From Bremia lactucae (lineage: Eukaryota; Oomycota; Peronosporomycetes; Peronosporales; Peronosporaceae): a stretch of 64,000 bases of DNA. Position 1 is the stretch's first letter, and each line of letters begins with the position of its first letter. The stretch covers positions 971,648 through 1,035,647 of the forward strand of contig NC_090620.1 of NCBI RefSeq assembly GCF_004359215.1. Direction: 5' to 3'. Positions 31,819-43,613 of the stretch are shown in pieces. The translations under genes were made by a program, and so were the position numbers. The notes beneath the pieces were generated by a model. It was not told where the DNA came from and ran no database searches. It saw only the letters and a program-made list of their open reading frames with translations.

Positions 31819-33902
31819 GTTGCCGCGAAAGGTAGTCGGAACAGTAACTTGAGAGGCGGAAACCGATTCAGCAATTATAAAGATCAATTGTCCATTAAAA
31901 CATTGTGCCATCGCATATTGGTATGCCAGTATAATGGGCTGGCCTACCACTTCTTCGGTACAGCAAGCTGATTATCATAATAAGTCACAATTGCGGTATC
32001 ATAACACATTCTAGCTAATAGGCCGCTGTATTTTTTTCGTGTGATAAGTCTGTATGAATTTCGCGCAAAAGTGGCTGCGTAATCGTAAAGTTTTTACGAG
32101 TAAAGGTGCAACAAACAAATCTTTCTTTTTTGTAAATGCGGCTTCTACGTCTAGCTTTAAGTTTAAGAATTTTTTAACCTTGCATTAAATGCTGGGCACT
32201 GTCATTCAGCGTTACCAATCGTAATCACGTCTTTTTTGCAAAGGTTCGGCAAATACATTTCGCAACCAACAACAGTGGCAGTTCGACCTTTCTTCTAATT
32301 ATTTCGATGGGACACGTCATTTTTTTGAAACAATAACAGGGGTTGTTGCGTTTTCTCTGGATCAAGCTGGCGGCATTAACTCTGAAGTCCGATTACGGCT
32401 GAATATGGTTGCAAACCCCCCAGTGGCGAGAGTACTGATCTGTAGCGCTCTGAATATTAGTTGATATTACATGCAGCCCCTTGCCATTTTTAAATTCGAG
32501 GCAGGTAATGATTGAAATTGCGACCCGTCATTTTTTTGGTAGAATCTAGCACCGCATATCATTCTTCAATCCAACGCGATACAATAATATATGGTGTTGC
32601 TACTTAATTTTCGAGCTTACATCAAACAGGCATACATAGAACAGGCAGGCGTTGCAAAGCTGCGCCACGATCGTGCATCGGAAACATGATTGAAGATGGA
32701 TCAACGCGCTAATGATAATGACAGCCACAACTAATCGATAGTACACAGTGTGGCACATTGACGCTTCCTAAAAAATTAGCGCGGCTTGATGAACTTCTAC
32801 TTAATGTTGCGGTTGCGATGCCTGTCTGATCAATTTCTTTTAAAGCGTTCATTGTTAAAGGCAAGCAATTAATTTTAAATAATGAAGCACTGCAATAAAC
32901 AAAAGATTTACAGACTTAACAACAGTCAGCCCATAGCACGTCAAGGACACAATAGAAGAGTGTATGCCAGCCGCATAGACCCCATTTAAAACAATTCTGA
33001 TGTGATCCTCTTTGAAAGAAAGGTAGCTTCAAAAGCGACAATATTATATCGATACGCATTTATCCAATGACGTGCTAAGGGCCGACAGCCATCAAGCCTG
33101 GACAATATTTTCAAATATTGCAGTGCGTCGTTATCCTTAAAATTAAACACTGCTCGATTCGTAAGCACCTAGCTCGCTCGATCCTTAGTGACCTTTAGCT
33201 CAACAAGAATGAATATTCCTTGAATAATTAGTTAAGAATCGAAACTTGTTTTTAATAAGCAAGAGCTGAAAGCTAAAATCTTTTCACCATTGGGATGTAT
33301 ATGTTTAATTTGAAGAGTGAATGTTGCACTCTGCCCAAGCAATAAACGTAACGTTACAATCGCTTCCTTAGACACCGTAAAAACGATAGGTGATTATCAC
33401 TCCGGTTACAGCCTCTGTTTTTAGAAAAATCTCTCATAAGCCCTGTCAAAGTGGTTCGTTGTAAGTCACATTTATTTAATCGAATTCTAATAGCCAGATG
33501 TTAGCCGGTAAACCGTCTGTTTTAACGATATAGAGAAGGCATGAACGACGTAAGCCGTCTGTTCTGCTTGAGCCTAATAATCTGGATGAACGCTTTTGCT
33601 AGGCTAACACACATCTGTACGGATAAATTATAAACTTCGCAATTGAGGCTTTCGACAAGTCTGGCCCCCATCCCCAAACTTGCGGTCGTGCATTCCTTAG
33701 ATTTGGTTTTAAGATGTGTTTTACAAAAGTCGGACATCCGGTCACAAGATCCCGCGTTCGAACTTTGCTCGTTCTCTCTTGCATCTTGCGCGACAAAACT
33801 CAAATGAAAAAACTTAACACAAAGGGACTTTTGCCGGCTCAGTGGCAAGTACAACAAAGCGACCTCCGCTTGTGCCAAGCGCTTTAAGGCTAGTTGATAG
33901 CC
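31819..33902. other. AT-rich intergenic region
   Basis: No domain-bearing frame, LTR end or tandem repeat was seen. A 144-codon minus-strand frame (33956-33522) overlaps the 5' region of the next gene and shows no recognisable feature. The last few hundred bases presumably hold the promoter of the START/FYVE-like gene. Confidence 0.5.
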
Positions 33903-35729
33903 ATGACCGAACATATTCCACCATTTCCCCACATCGAACTTACGCCGGAAGAGCAAGCTCGATACAATCGCAATGTGACATCATTCCTCAGCGACGCAGT
34001 GGCTGAGTATTCTGCTCAGGACAGTCAAACGAATGACGACGCGTGGATTCACGTCCGAACTCGCAAGCGGCTTAGTATTTTCAAAAGCGTCTACGGCACA
34101 CGTGACCCACAGGTGACACTTCTGAAAGGAACAGGGATTATTCATGGACCCTTAGAGGACGTCATGGACGGCATTTACAGTGATTCGACGGAGGATCTAC
34201 GTGCAAGTAAGACTCTCCTTAAGCACAAGCTGGTAAATGGCAGCATAATGAATGTATCGGAGAGAAGAAGTTTGGATGCACCGTACCGCTTTGCCGGCAT
34301 CAAATGGTTTGCTGCCAAAGCAGCGTGGGGTTTGACAAAGCACCGTGACGTGCTTGCTTATGAACGCATGGGCACGACCACAGATGCCACTGGCAAAGAG
34401 CTGGCTTACCATGTTTTGCACTCGATCGACCACCCAGACTGGCCGATCGATGCAATCAAAGGTATCAAGCGTGAGCATCAAGTAACGTGCTTCCTGTATC
34501 GCAAACGCCATGACAACCATGTTGAGTGCTTCATCTGGTCTACAGTCTACAACCTAGACTCAGTGGTCCAACGCGTCGCTGCGTACGTTCTAGCCGGCTC
34601 ACTCTTGAGTGTCACGGAATGCGTAAAAAGTGCACGGGCGAAGAAATTTTCAATCCTCATGAAACACGCCCCCCACGGCAAGTGGCCAGCGAGTTCACTG
34701 TGCCACATTTGCTACGGCCGTTCCATCATTTCGACGAACCGTCCGTGTGCAGGCTGCTTCCAAAGCGTGTGTAAGTCGTGCTCGGACTACCGCTTTATCT
34801 TTCACATTGACGCTAAGACGGGTCGACCGCACCAACAGCGATTCTGCAAGCTTTGCATTAACAACACAGTGATCATCAACTCTCATAATTTCGAAGCATC
34901 TATTAAGAAGACGGTGAACGAAAGTACTGTGGCGGATCCTGAGGCGACGCGTGATGCCCTTTGCGGTCCATCAAGCCACCTAAACGCACCTAAGCCTGAT
35001 GTAAAGGCTAACTCAGGATCGCAGTCTGTGGCGAATACGAGTTTGAGATCGAACTATCTCGACTGGGGCAGCGACTGGAGCAGCCAGGACGACGAAGACG
35101 ATGAATACGTTTGCGAGCGTGTTGCTGCTGGGCGAGACCATCCCAAGCGCAAGAAGTGTCACGTGTCACTGTCTGATCTGGATCCGGAAGACCAATTTTC
35201 TCCGTACCCGCAGATGCCTCAGTCGCACAAGCATCAGACGGAAGGACGCAACAAGCGCGTGCATGAGAATCGCGTGCACCCGAAGCACCAGACTCCATCA
35301 CAACAGTATCAATCCCCGCTGGACCAATACGCCGCGCCTTCGCAAAAGCATGAGCCTCGTTACGTGGACATGCCCCAATCGTCGGTGTCTTCTTTTCGAT
35401 TTCCTTACCAATCGCCGGGCCCAAAGACTCTCAGTTCATCTCGCAGCTTTACGGTCATATCAAGTGACAGCGAGGATGAGTTTGACGATGATACCGTCGC
35501 CTTCGAGGATTCTGGTTTGGGACTAAGTCGCTTTGATCTCGGCATCATGACCGCTGTTTCTAACGCTGATTGTGACAACCTCGAACTTAGTATGTACTCG
35601 GATGTAGGCAGCCGTACTCAAAATCGTCGAGCACCGCGTTTTGGACGCACAAGCCACGCAGATAAGGATGGTTTTTTATCGGATCTTTACTCAATGTCGC
35701 GTTCGAGGATTCATGGTAAGCACTGTTAA
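33903..35729 (+). CDS. START-like plus FYVE-like zinc-finger protein
   Basis: This is an intact 608-residue frame without introns, starting at ATG 33903 (MTEHIPPFPHIELTPEE). Residues about 50-245 resemble the lipid-binding START-like domain that precedes FYVE fingers in a large oomycete family. Residues 267-318 hold eight cysteines in four CxxC pairs (CHIC, CAGC, CKSC, CKLC), the FYVE layout. The basic RRHHCR motif that binds phosphatidylinositol 3-phosphate is replaced by TNRPCAGC, so membrane binding through PI3P is doubtful. The C-terminal half is low-complexity, rich in His, Gln, Ser and Pro, with an acidic SSDSEDEFDDD segment near residue 520. It is likely cytosolic, with a possible lipid-transfer or trafficking role. 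The function is inferred from the family only. It stands alone between transposon blocks. Confidence 0.85.
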   Translation: MTEHIPPFPHIELTPEEQARYNRNVTSFLSDAVAEYSAQDSQTNDDAWIHVRTRKRLSIFKSVYGTRDPQVTLLKGTGIIHGPLEDVMDGIYSDSTEDLRASKTLLKHKLVNGSIMNVSERRSLDAPYRFAGIKWFAAKAAWGLTKHRDVLAYERMGTTTDATGKELAYHVLHSIDHPDWPIDAIKGIKREHQVTCFLYRKRHDNHVECFIWSTVYNLDSVVQRVAAYVLAGSLLSVTECVKSARAKKFSILMKHAPHGKWPASSLCHICYGRSIISTNRPCAGCFQSVCKSCSDYRFIFHIDAKTGRPHQQRFCKLCINNTVIINSHNFEASIKKTVNESTVADPEATRDALCGPSSHLNAPKPDVKANSGSQSVANTSLRSNYLDWGSDWSSQDDEDDEYVCERVAAGRDHPKRKKCHVSLSDLDPEDQFSPYPQMPQSHKHQTEGRNKRVHENRVHPKHQTPSQQYQSPLDQYAAPSQKHEPRYVDMPQSSVSSFRFPYQSPGPKTLSSSRSFTVISSDSEDEFDDDTVAFEDSGLGLSRFDLGIMTAVSNADCDNLELSMYSDVGSRTQNRRAPRFGRTSHADKDGFLSDLYSMSRSRIHGKHC

Positions 35730-36919
35730 GCTGTGTAGTCATAGGATCACTTGTTTGAAATGTCAATGAATCTATTATTTGCTTCTCCTTCGTCAGTATT
35801 CAACGAAATGTTACTTGTCTAGATGTAATGGATTAAAAGCGAGATTTTCCTATCTCCCTAGTGGACAGACTCTTAAGTTTAAGCTGCGCTTTTTTTTAAA
35901 TTGCCGGGATATAAGACGCGGCCAGCTGAAGGTCTCCAAATGCAGGAAGCATTCTATGCCCTGTTCGAGTTGACCCATAGTGGTTTAATGTAGGTTGTCC
36001 ACGTGACCAGACAAACTATCTTCCTCTACACTAAACTGTATTAAAATACTTACAAAAATAGGCTTAAGCCGGTAAGGGCAACTTGTAGACTATCCAACAG
36101 AGTTAAGCTACGATGCGACACGATTATGCACATTGAAACGTGGAAAACGCATGTCGCTGTCTTGGTTGTAATTCGTGCGAATGCAACGTACACTTCGATC
36201 AATGATAATGACGCTTAGGTTTTAAGCATAAGGAGCTTTCAGTGTAGGCCATCAACTCTTACTGCTGCAAATGCATCGGCTTCGAAGTCACAAAGAAAAG
36301 AAGCAATAAAAAATACTATCATTATACTGTCGAAGCGATCATACTTCAATGTTTAGCATTTGATTAAATAGTTGTTCCAATCAAGGGTCAAGTGTAAAAC
36401 ATAGACAATTAATAGATACAAATATCGATTGCCACATAAAATTGAAGCATTATGCAAGGTGTAAAAATTTAGGCCTCGTATAGAAAATTCGGCCTTTCGA
36501 ACAATACCTTTACAGAAATAAGAAAGGACAGCGACCACTACGTGATACTTTTTGTCGCTGCGTTGTTCGTCAGGTCGTGTAATTTATACGAATTGGCAAC
36601 TCTGAAGAGACCGCACGTTTGATCAAATCGCTAAAAGTCGAAAGTCAGGAATCGGCTCTTTCGCTATAAAAAGAGCCAAGCTGGAGTGATAACGTTTATT
36701 ATTGCTGCTGCCTAAAGTGTAGTCCTGGGCACGGGTAAAGTAAGCAGCATCATATCTTTGCAAAATGGTAACAACATCTTGGCTGAATACAGCATCGCAA
36801 CTTATTTCTGCGTTCTAGAACAAATTAGTAAACATTCAATGTTATCACCGCTTAATGTAAGCAGGCAACCACGTGCAAACAGATGGTATTCAGGAACTGA
36901 GCACAGACTGAACCAATAC
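35730..36919. other. AT-rich intergenic region
   Basis: This is the 3' flank of the START/FYVE-like gene. Short open frames occur on both strands, none with a recognisable domain. No retroelement sequence was identified up to the dispersed repeat R at 36920. Confidence 0.5.
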
Positions 36920-37152
36920 TTTGACCTCGTCTGATTTTTCTCCACGAGATCAATGTTGCACACCAAGCCTTTATCTAGATTACACGCGAGATAAGCATTG
37001 TATGAACCAAAAAATTGGATAAGTCCTAAGCTCTTTTTTTGACATGCGACAAATGCCATGCTTGCTCTTGAGAAAAAATGCACTTTGTCGTAATTGAATA
37101 GCGCCGTACAATAAGTATTATTTCTATTGTTACCTACACCCTCTCTTTTCAT
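36802..37152 (-). other. ORF of unknown function in dispersed repeat R
   Basis: The 116-codon frame contains KSLGLIQFFGSYNAYLACNL and DKGLVCNIDLVEKNQTRSKY. The related copy at 12735-12848 keeps a similar reading (SLGQIQFF, DLDKGLDCIIDRGE) in spite of nucleotide differences, which hints at past coding. It has no recognised family and could be part of an unidentified mobile element. The first codon is not certain to be a real start. Confidence 0.3.
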
Positions 37153-37497
37153 GTGGTCACGGAAACGTTCGTGTACATGTATCTGAATTAAATGACGATG
37201 CTTGATCGGTCATCAAAGGCGCAATGAATCTGTGAAACTGCATTTTAGTACAAAATTTGGAAAGTATAAAAGAATATACAAAATACGTGCAGGCAACACG
37301 ATGTGATGCATTTCTTAAGAGTGATTCATGTCACACTTTAGAGGCAAAAGGTTATTATGCACACAGTATCCCTCGTTTTTAAATAAAAAGAAAAACATTT
37401 TTTGAGTTCCATATTTTTCGACGAAATTGCACATATCGTCATTGCAATAAGAAATAGCAACCAAGTCGTACGTAAACGTCAAGAAGAATTAGAGATT
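36920..37497. repeat. Dispersed repeat R, copy 2 (inverted, uninterrupted)
   Basis: The reverse complement matches 10418-10808 joined to 12661-12848. The absence of the transposon here gives the pre-insertion sequence of the site in copy 1. Confidence 0.75.
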
Positions 37498-37504
37498 TAA
37501 TCGA

Positions 37505-37676
37505 AAACCTTGCCCTAGCTAATTTAAAAATAGATTTCGGCCGCCAGATTTATATCTGGCGGCGACCACATTTGTTACCCATTATAAATGGATTTAAGTA
37601 ATTAGCTATTTTAGAATAGGATAAAAGGATATTTTACCCAAAAAGTAAATGTACCACAAGAACGGTGCCCCATGAC
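37505..37676 (-). repeat. Partial gamma LTR, inverted
   Basis: This is the reverse complement of the first 170 bp of the gamma LTR, ending GTGCCCCATGACA. It contains the conserved palindrome at 37540-37563 with central bases TTAT. Confidence 0.75.
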
Positions 37677-37693
37677 AAGTGAGGTAGCTCCGC

Positions 37694-37867
37694 TACGTTT
37701 TTCCTAAGCAGACACTACGTAATTTTGGGTTGTTGCTAAGCTATCGCTTATTAACGTATATTTTTCTCTGCACGTCGTGCACGTGAGAAAATCTGATGTA
37801 CTTTGCCGACACTGTCAACAGAGAAGGTTAACGGGCTTTAAAAGAGTACCAGCGAAAGCGCCCCGTA
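37694..37867. repeat. Dispersed repeat (LTR-like), copy 2
   Basis: This matches 10240-10415 in direct orientation, including CACGTCGTGCACGTGAG and TTTAAAAGAGTACCAGC. It lies between two gamma LTR pieces of opposite orientation. Confidence 0.5.
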
Positions 37868-37869
37868 TC

Positions 37870-38374
37870 CTTTTGATCTTATAGCGTTAAGTTCCTTCCT
37901 TAGGCTTGCGCATTGATCTGTAAGAGATAGCAGCCTTTCTAAGGATAAGGTATATACTCTTGGGCACTAGTTGCCGCTTAGTTTTTTTAGAGAAAATTGG
38001 ACTATATAATTGGGTCGGAGACTTAATCATAGTCGGGATAATTTAAAAACCGAAAACATAGCCTTTTACCCATATTTTTATACAAACGATTTATTCGGTT
38101 TAATAACATTATTTTTTTTTCTTTTTATTTTTTTGTATTATCCTTACGGATAATCCTTCACTAATGGCCGGTCTTTGACCTTCATTAAATAATTCCGTTT
38201 CTAAAATTTTTGACCATCTACGAACCTCGGAATCCCTTGAATTAGGATTCATTAAGCTTTAATAGCTTGTACTACTCTTCGAGTTATTGTACCCATCAGT
38301 TCTTTAAAAATAAGAGACTCTCTGAGTCTACAAGTCTTCTTCTGACTCCAGGAGCGAGGTAGCTCCGCGCTACA
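37870..38374 (+). repeat. Partial gamma 5' LTR of element G1 with 230-bp insertion
   Basis: 37870-37984 and 38216-38374 match the second half of the gamma LTR (13190-13452). The stretch 37985-38215 interrupts it and is AT-rich, unmatched elsewhere in the window. The end is AGCTCCGCGCTACA, followed by a primer-binding-site-like TGATAGCACTCG. Confidence 0.7.
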
Positions 38375-38434
38375 CATGATAGCACTCGCAGTCAAGCTAC
38401 GCCTGAGTCTTTACAAGACTAATTTCTCACTGAA

Positions 38435-39440
38435 ATGAAAGACATTCCAGAACTTCGGAGGCGCAACTCGCAGCCTATGACAAGCCCAAACTTTATTTGA
38501 GCTTGAACATTTGAGTTCATTATATCCCAAAGACCAGAGGTCCCGCGTGCAAGGCTTGAAGGCTTCATGCGATATGAAGCCTCCCTGATCGGCCAGGTAC
38601 AAGATCACTTGGCGGCATCTATTCCAACCCAGTACATCTCTGTACCTGATTCAGAGCCGAACGCTCGCCCTCTAGCTGTCAATGTAAAGACATTTGAGGG
38701 AAAGAGGGAGAAAATCTCCCTTTTTGAATTAATCAGATAGAGGTGTCCATTGATTCCGCCTTTTTCTTAATAAAACGGCAAAAGGTGGCTATGGCCATTT
38801 AAAAACTCGGATGTAGAGCGATGGAGTGCGCACTATCGTGCAGTATGTCCATAAACGACGCTTTCCCTTCATGGGATTCGCTGAAACAGCAAATGACTAG
38901 CATGTTTACACCGCCTGATCAGACTTTTCGCGTGCGAGCACGGCTCCTAGCGAATTTACAGATTAATCCCTAAGGGGTTATCTTTAGGAATCAAGACCCG
39001 GTGCAAGAAGCAAATGTCGTAACAAAATATTTGGGGGGGTTAATGAGGGTGCTGCTCGGACGGAATTATTCCGATCTCTTCCTGCTACTTTCGAAGAGGC
39101 AGTTGCCATAGCGCTACGCGCTGACTTCGACTTCAAGTCTGCTCGTGTTAGCACGCCTGTTTACCGAACAAGCTCTTTGAGCACATGGGTACCGTCTGGT
39201 AGACCGGAACCATGGATCAAAGCTTCGTTTAGGATGGAGGAGGCTTTTCAAGCTGTGAACAGCATAAGAACATCCGAAGATGCTATATGTGTGGAAGCAC
39301 GAAACATTGACGTTCGGCCTGTCCCTTACGAAATACGCGTAAAGCTCGAAAGAACACGAATTCCGACCTATACCAGAAATCTGGTACGGTGCGGGAAAAC
39401 GTCGATACTCAGACGTGCGGGGCGCCCTACCGGGGAATAC
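38435..39440 (+). pseudogene. Gamma gag of element G1
   Basis: The start MKDIPELRRRNS corresponds to MEEVPELSEAQ of the other gamma copy. Capsid pieces are recognisable (FRSLPATFEEAVAIALRADF, FKSARVSTPVYRTSSLSTWV). The zinc-knuckle region lies near 39265-39330 in a shifted frame. Several frameshifts make it inactive. Confidence 0.7.
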
Positions 39441-39502
39441 TTAGGCTCTGTTGAACCTCTAGGAGGTGAGAGTAAACAGGACCTAGCCCCAATAAGCTCG
39501 GT

Positions 39503-39860
39503 GCGCAATTGCACGGGGCGTGAGATCAAGCCTGGCTTGTTGGTCGCTCAAGCGACTGTGAAGGGCTTTGCCATGGTCAATTTTAATTGACTCAGGAGCA
39601 TCTTGCAATTATGCTCGACGTCTTTCCCTTGAGGGAAATATACAGTACCTTGAGGCACTTAAAGCGCATGAAAGTGATACAATCACTGTTCGCTTAGTGA
39701 CTGGGACTCGTGTCACTGTTCCTAAGGTTCCATTAAACTTGGCCATAAAGGTTCTAGACTTTGACAGTATGGAACGCTGTCTCGTCCTTGATTTGGATTC
39801 GAGATGATCTCATCCTTGGAATGGTCTGGCTTGAAAGCCATGAACCATGGATCGATTGGA
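39503..39860 (+). pseudogene. Gamma protease of element G1
   Basis: SILIDSGASCNYARRLSLEG and LVLDLDSR are retropepsin-like; the LGMVWLESHEPW end lies after a frameshift near 39807. A mirror copy exists at 51317-51556 on the other strand. Confidence 0.75.
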
Positions 39861-40610
39861 GGTTCTAAGACGTTAGACGCCACGCGGAATGTTCCTAGCA
39901 AAGTTTTGGAGAGTCATGAACCCACCCTAGCTAGGCAGCAAAAGCGCTACTAGCGTGGATCATTGACTGTGTCTGTCCATGTTTTAGGCATTGGAATGTC
40001 GGAGTTAATAAACTAACATGTTAAAAACATTACTCTGAGCCCGACTCAGAAGAAGGAAGTCGAACGGCACGTACTCCGTCGAGTGACCTTCGTTGTAATA
40101 ACGATTCATTGAATGCTGGAGGCATTGTTGGTCTAAGGTCGAGTCGTTAAGGGTGTAACATCCCTGAGATACGTGGAGTGGCACGTCTAAGTCCATTGAG
40201 TGTGGTCGGCCGAGGTGGCACCATACTTAATGCCAGTAGTGACACTATTGGCGATTCCCCAGGGCATTTTGGGTCAAACCCTTCTAATGCACGTGAAGTG
40301 ACACGTAAACGTTCGCTGGATAAGGAAATTGAGTTACCTTACTCCTTCTCGAATGTCAAATTAGACACCAGCTTTGGTATAGATACAGTACAGGCTGGAA
40401 GATTTGGGGACGTGAATGTCCCGGGTCCCGGCCTCTCAGAGGCGTATTGCCTTTACTTCGTGACAGAAGAGAAGTGAAGCAGCAAATTCTTACAAAATGA
40501 TACGAGCGATCAATTGCATAGGCTTGTAAATGGTGTAACTGGTAACAGTTGAGGGAGAAATTAGCCTTGGGGAAATCCCTATATTATTTACTCTTTTAGA
40601 GCAAGACGAA

Positions 40611-41500
40611 ATGTCTATTGATGAGTGCGGCGGAGACTTAAAGGCTGGCGACTTATCTGAGATGGTGGTCGTTCGACCAACGATTAAGTTAAACTCATCG
40701 CCACTTCTGGACGAAGCTGTCCTGGACAACACAAAAGCTGCATTTAGTGCGCGGTGTATAAATCCTGCGGATTTATTTCATTCCTTAATTAAGGAATTCC
40801 AAGATGTCGTATGTACCAATCCACCATCTATTTTGCCCCCGGAAAGAGGTGTCCGTCATGAAATTGACTTCATTCCGGGAACCACATACGGTGTGACAGG
40901 TGTAAGCCATAATAAATTGGTTGGTTCCTAATAACCGAAAGGATTTGCGTAAGTGGTTGGGTCTCGCCAATTATTTACACAAAATAGCGAAAATTACGCT
41001 GATATGGCTTGGCCATTCTGTAATCTACTTAAGAAGGATATAAAATGGTGCTGGACTAGTGCAAACAAAATGCTTCTTAAACAATTAAGGATAGCCTTAT
41101 TTATGCCCCGATTCTGGCACTGCCGAACTGGCCTTTCAGTGTCGTCTGTGGTGCATCGGATTTTGCCATTGGCAGTGCTCTGTTACAAACAGATGGTGAT
41201 GGGTGTGAACGTGTAATTGCGTTTGAGTCTAGACAGCTTAAAGCTGCGAAAAAGAATTACCCAGTTCATGACAACAAGTTACTTGCTATGAAGTATGCTC
41301 TCGTCAAATTCAGAGTTTATCTGCTCGGCTCTAAGCTGTTTGTGACATATACAGATCGTGCGTCATTGCGCACGGCGACTAAGTCGCCCCATCTCTCACA
41401 GAGAAAGGCCCCATGGCTATCCTTTTTCGCGGAATACAACTTCGAGGTGAAGTATAAGCCTGGCAAACAGAATGTTTTGGCCGATGCGTTATCAGGCACG
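40611..41500 (+). pseudogene. RT (core deleted) and RNase H of element G1
   Basis: The start of RT (LPPERGVRHEIDFIPGTTYG) runs to about 40911 and is directly followed by thumb/connection sequence (DLRKWLGLANYLHKNSENYA). The whole palm with motif A and the YxDD pair is therefore missing. RNase H follows with ESRQLKAAKKNYPVHD, FVTYTDRASLRTATKSPHLS and YKPGKQNVLADALS. The same deletion is seen in the inverted copy G3, so it predates their duplication. Confidence 0.75.
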
Positions 41501-42990
41501 CCAGATTATGAGCTCTCTCATTTAACGACTATCATGTCACCTATTGCTGAATTAATTCGTTCGGCTTTCGCCAAGGATGAACAGTGTGTAGCTCGGCTAC
41601 GAGCTCTAAAGAATTCTGCCTCGGGTTTTAAATTGTCAGCACGTTTGCGTGCAAGATCACATCGATTTTCTATAGATAACGACCTATTGCTTTATTGCAC
41701 GAACGCTGCGGAACCTCTGCGCGTCGTTGTTCCTCATGATGAGAATTTGAAGTACCGAATCCTCTATAAGCTACACGATACTGTCCTTCGTGGTCATCTC
41801 GGTAGAGAAAAGACCTACGGCTCTGTAAGCCAGATTTATTGGTGGCCTAAATTTTACGATTGGGTAAGCACATACGTTCGCACATGCGAAACTTGCCAAT
41901 GGGTTAAACCCTCGGCGCATGCTGCTGCACTATTGGCAAGTCTGCTCGTACATACAGGGTGTTGGGAGTCCATTAGTATGGATTTTGTTTTCGGTTTACC
42001 GCAAGTTTCGGCCGGAACACCAGCATAGTGGACTTTGTTGAGCGAGTAAGCAAAAAATGTCTCACTTAGCGGCTATGCCGGATGCCATTGATGGTGAAGG
42101 TACAGCAAGGCTGTTCATCAATCGCGTGTTTTCGACAACACAGTTTGCCTGTGGCAATTGTCGATGATCGAAACCCCTGTTTCACTAAAAATTCTGCAAA
42201 CTGATTTTCCGAGTGCTTGGCGTCAGATTGGACATGTCCACCCCGGACCATTCGCAGACCGATGGTCAAACCGAACGTGTCAATCGCGTCATTGAAGACG
42301 TTTACGCAGTGTGTGCTTGACCAGCAAAGCGCTGGAGCAAAATGCTTCCAGTGGTGGAGTTTGCGTTGAATAACACTGTCCATGCCTCTACAGGCTATAA
42401 TCCGTTCTATTTACAACGGTTTCACCCACCCACGCGTTCTTTTACCGATACCACTGTGTGGCTCTGGTCTTGGTGCAGGGAATTAGCCGATAGGCTTGCT
42501 AGTATCAGCCCTGTTACCGTTTGGATACAAGTAAGCGAGTCCTTTTGACGCGAATTAGTGACGTAAGACATGTAACGCACACGATGGCTGTTAGCCAAGA
42601 TAAACAAAAAGAACAAGCAGATGCCAAAGGCAGAAGCTGTATTAATTCTTATATTATCGGAGACCGAGTTTTATTCAACGCAGAAAATCTACCTACTAAC
42701 TTGGTTTCTGCCGCCTTGAAGACCAAATTGCGCCCACGCTTTATTGAACCACTTACGGTCGTGGCCAAGAAGGGCCTAGCTTACACGCTAAATATTCCTA
42801 GCAAGCTGCGTACACACCGAGTGTTTTACGTTGGCTTGCTTAAGCCATATCGGGGCCCTTCCCACGTGGACTTAAAGGAGCTTGCGCCGAGACAGGCGGT
42901 CGCGCCGCAGATTTCTGCATCCTCACCAGGATGTCTAGCTGGCCCTAAACGAGGTTGCCGACGCTCCAGCATCGAAAGCCGGTTTTGAAT
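41500..42990 (+). pseudogene. Integrase of element G1 (core largely deleted)
   Basis: H2C2 region: RGHLGREKTYGSVSQIYWWP and CETCQWVKPS. The core starts with SMDFVFGLP, then falls apart between 42030 and 42330, where only the TDGQTERVN region is recognisable. It resumes with VEFALNNTVHASTGYNPFYL and the C-terminal part (KTKLRPRFIEPLTVVAKKGL, HRVFYVGLLKPYRGPSH). Inactive. Confidence 0.7.
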
Positions 42991-43094
42991 CGCCTCAAAC
43001 GAACTCTCAACCCGAGCAAGGCTCTTACGAAGAAGTTTCACCTTATGTTTTATAGCATCAAATGCTTCTGTCGAGATTTCGGGCCCCTCCTGCG

Positions 43095-43275
43095 CTGCTT
43101 GATGCGCGAGGGAACCTTCAGTTTTACGTGGAGAAACTTTTAAAGCGACGTCGTCGTAAGAACTAATACCAGTATTTGGTAAAGTGGCTGGGATACCCCT
43201 CTTCTGAAAGCTCTTGGGAGTTTGATGTACCTCTTCTGCAAGATTGCCCGTACGCTGTTGACAGAGCGCCAAGCT
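43095..43275 (+). pseudogene. Gamma chromodomain of element G1
   Basis: The plus strand reads REGTFSFTWRNF in one frame and, after a shift, the KLLKRRRRKN, YQYLVKWLGYPSSESSWEF and DCPYAVDRAPS-like block. It matches 16715-16885. The minus-strand frame at 42826-43284 is its shadow. Confidence 0.65.
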
Positions 43276-43513
43276 CAGGGTCAACTCGCGTCAAACGACG
43301 CTAATACCAGTAGAAATGGCATTTGGTGGATCTAACGCCTCAGCGTGGCTTATATTCTTTGGTTGTACGGTCAACCGAAGCAGTGAAATATCGGCTTGAA
43401 CTTTCTTCGTTTTGTGGCATTAATGCCGAACGTAACTGGCCTTTGGCCTTAAGCTTGGCAAAATCGAAGCGAAGCTTCCGTTCCAAACGAGCATCAGCCA
43501 CATCCGCAGACTA

Positions 43514-43613
43514 NNNNNNNNNNNNNNNNNNNNNNNNNNNNNNNNNNNNNNNNNNNNNNNNNNNNNNNNNNNNNNNNNNNNNNNNNNNNNNNNNNNNNNN
43601 NNNNNNNNNNNNN
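43514..43613. other. Assembly gap, 100 N
   Basis: Exactly 100 N, so a fixed-size scaffold gap of unknown true length. Orientation of the gamma element flips from plus (left) to minus (right) across it. Confidence 1.

Noticed and set aside
33522..33956. 144-codon minus-strand ORF upstream of the START/FYVE-like gene
   Set aside because: It overlaps the start of a well-supported gene, has no domain and its composition is unremarkable.
40005..40196. 63-codon minus-strand ORF repeated at 50928-51119
   Set aside because: It lies in the PR-RT linker of gamma pol, and the repetition comes from the inverted element copies.
42826..43284. A 152-codon minus-strand frame repeated at 44310-44768
   Set aside because: Much of it is antisense to the gamma integrase tail and chromodomain, whose motifs are clear. 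Its exact repetition reflects the inverted duplication, not selection on the protein.
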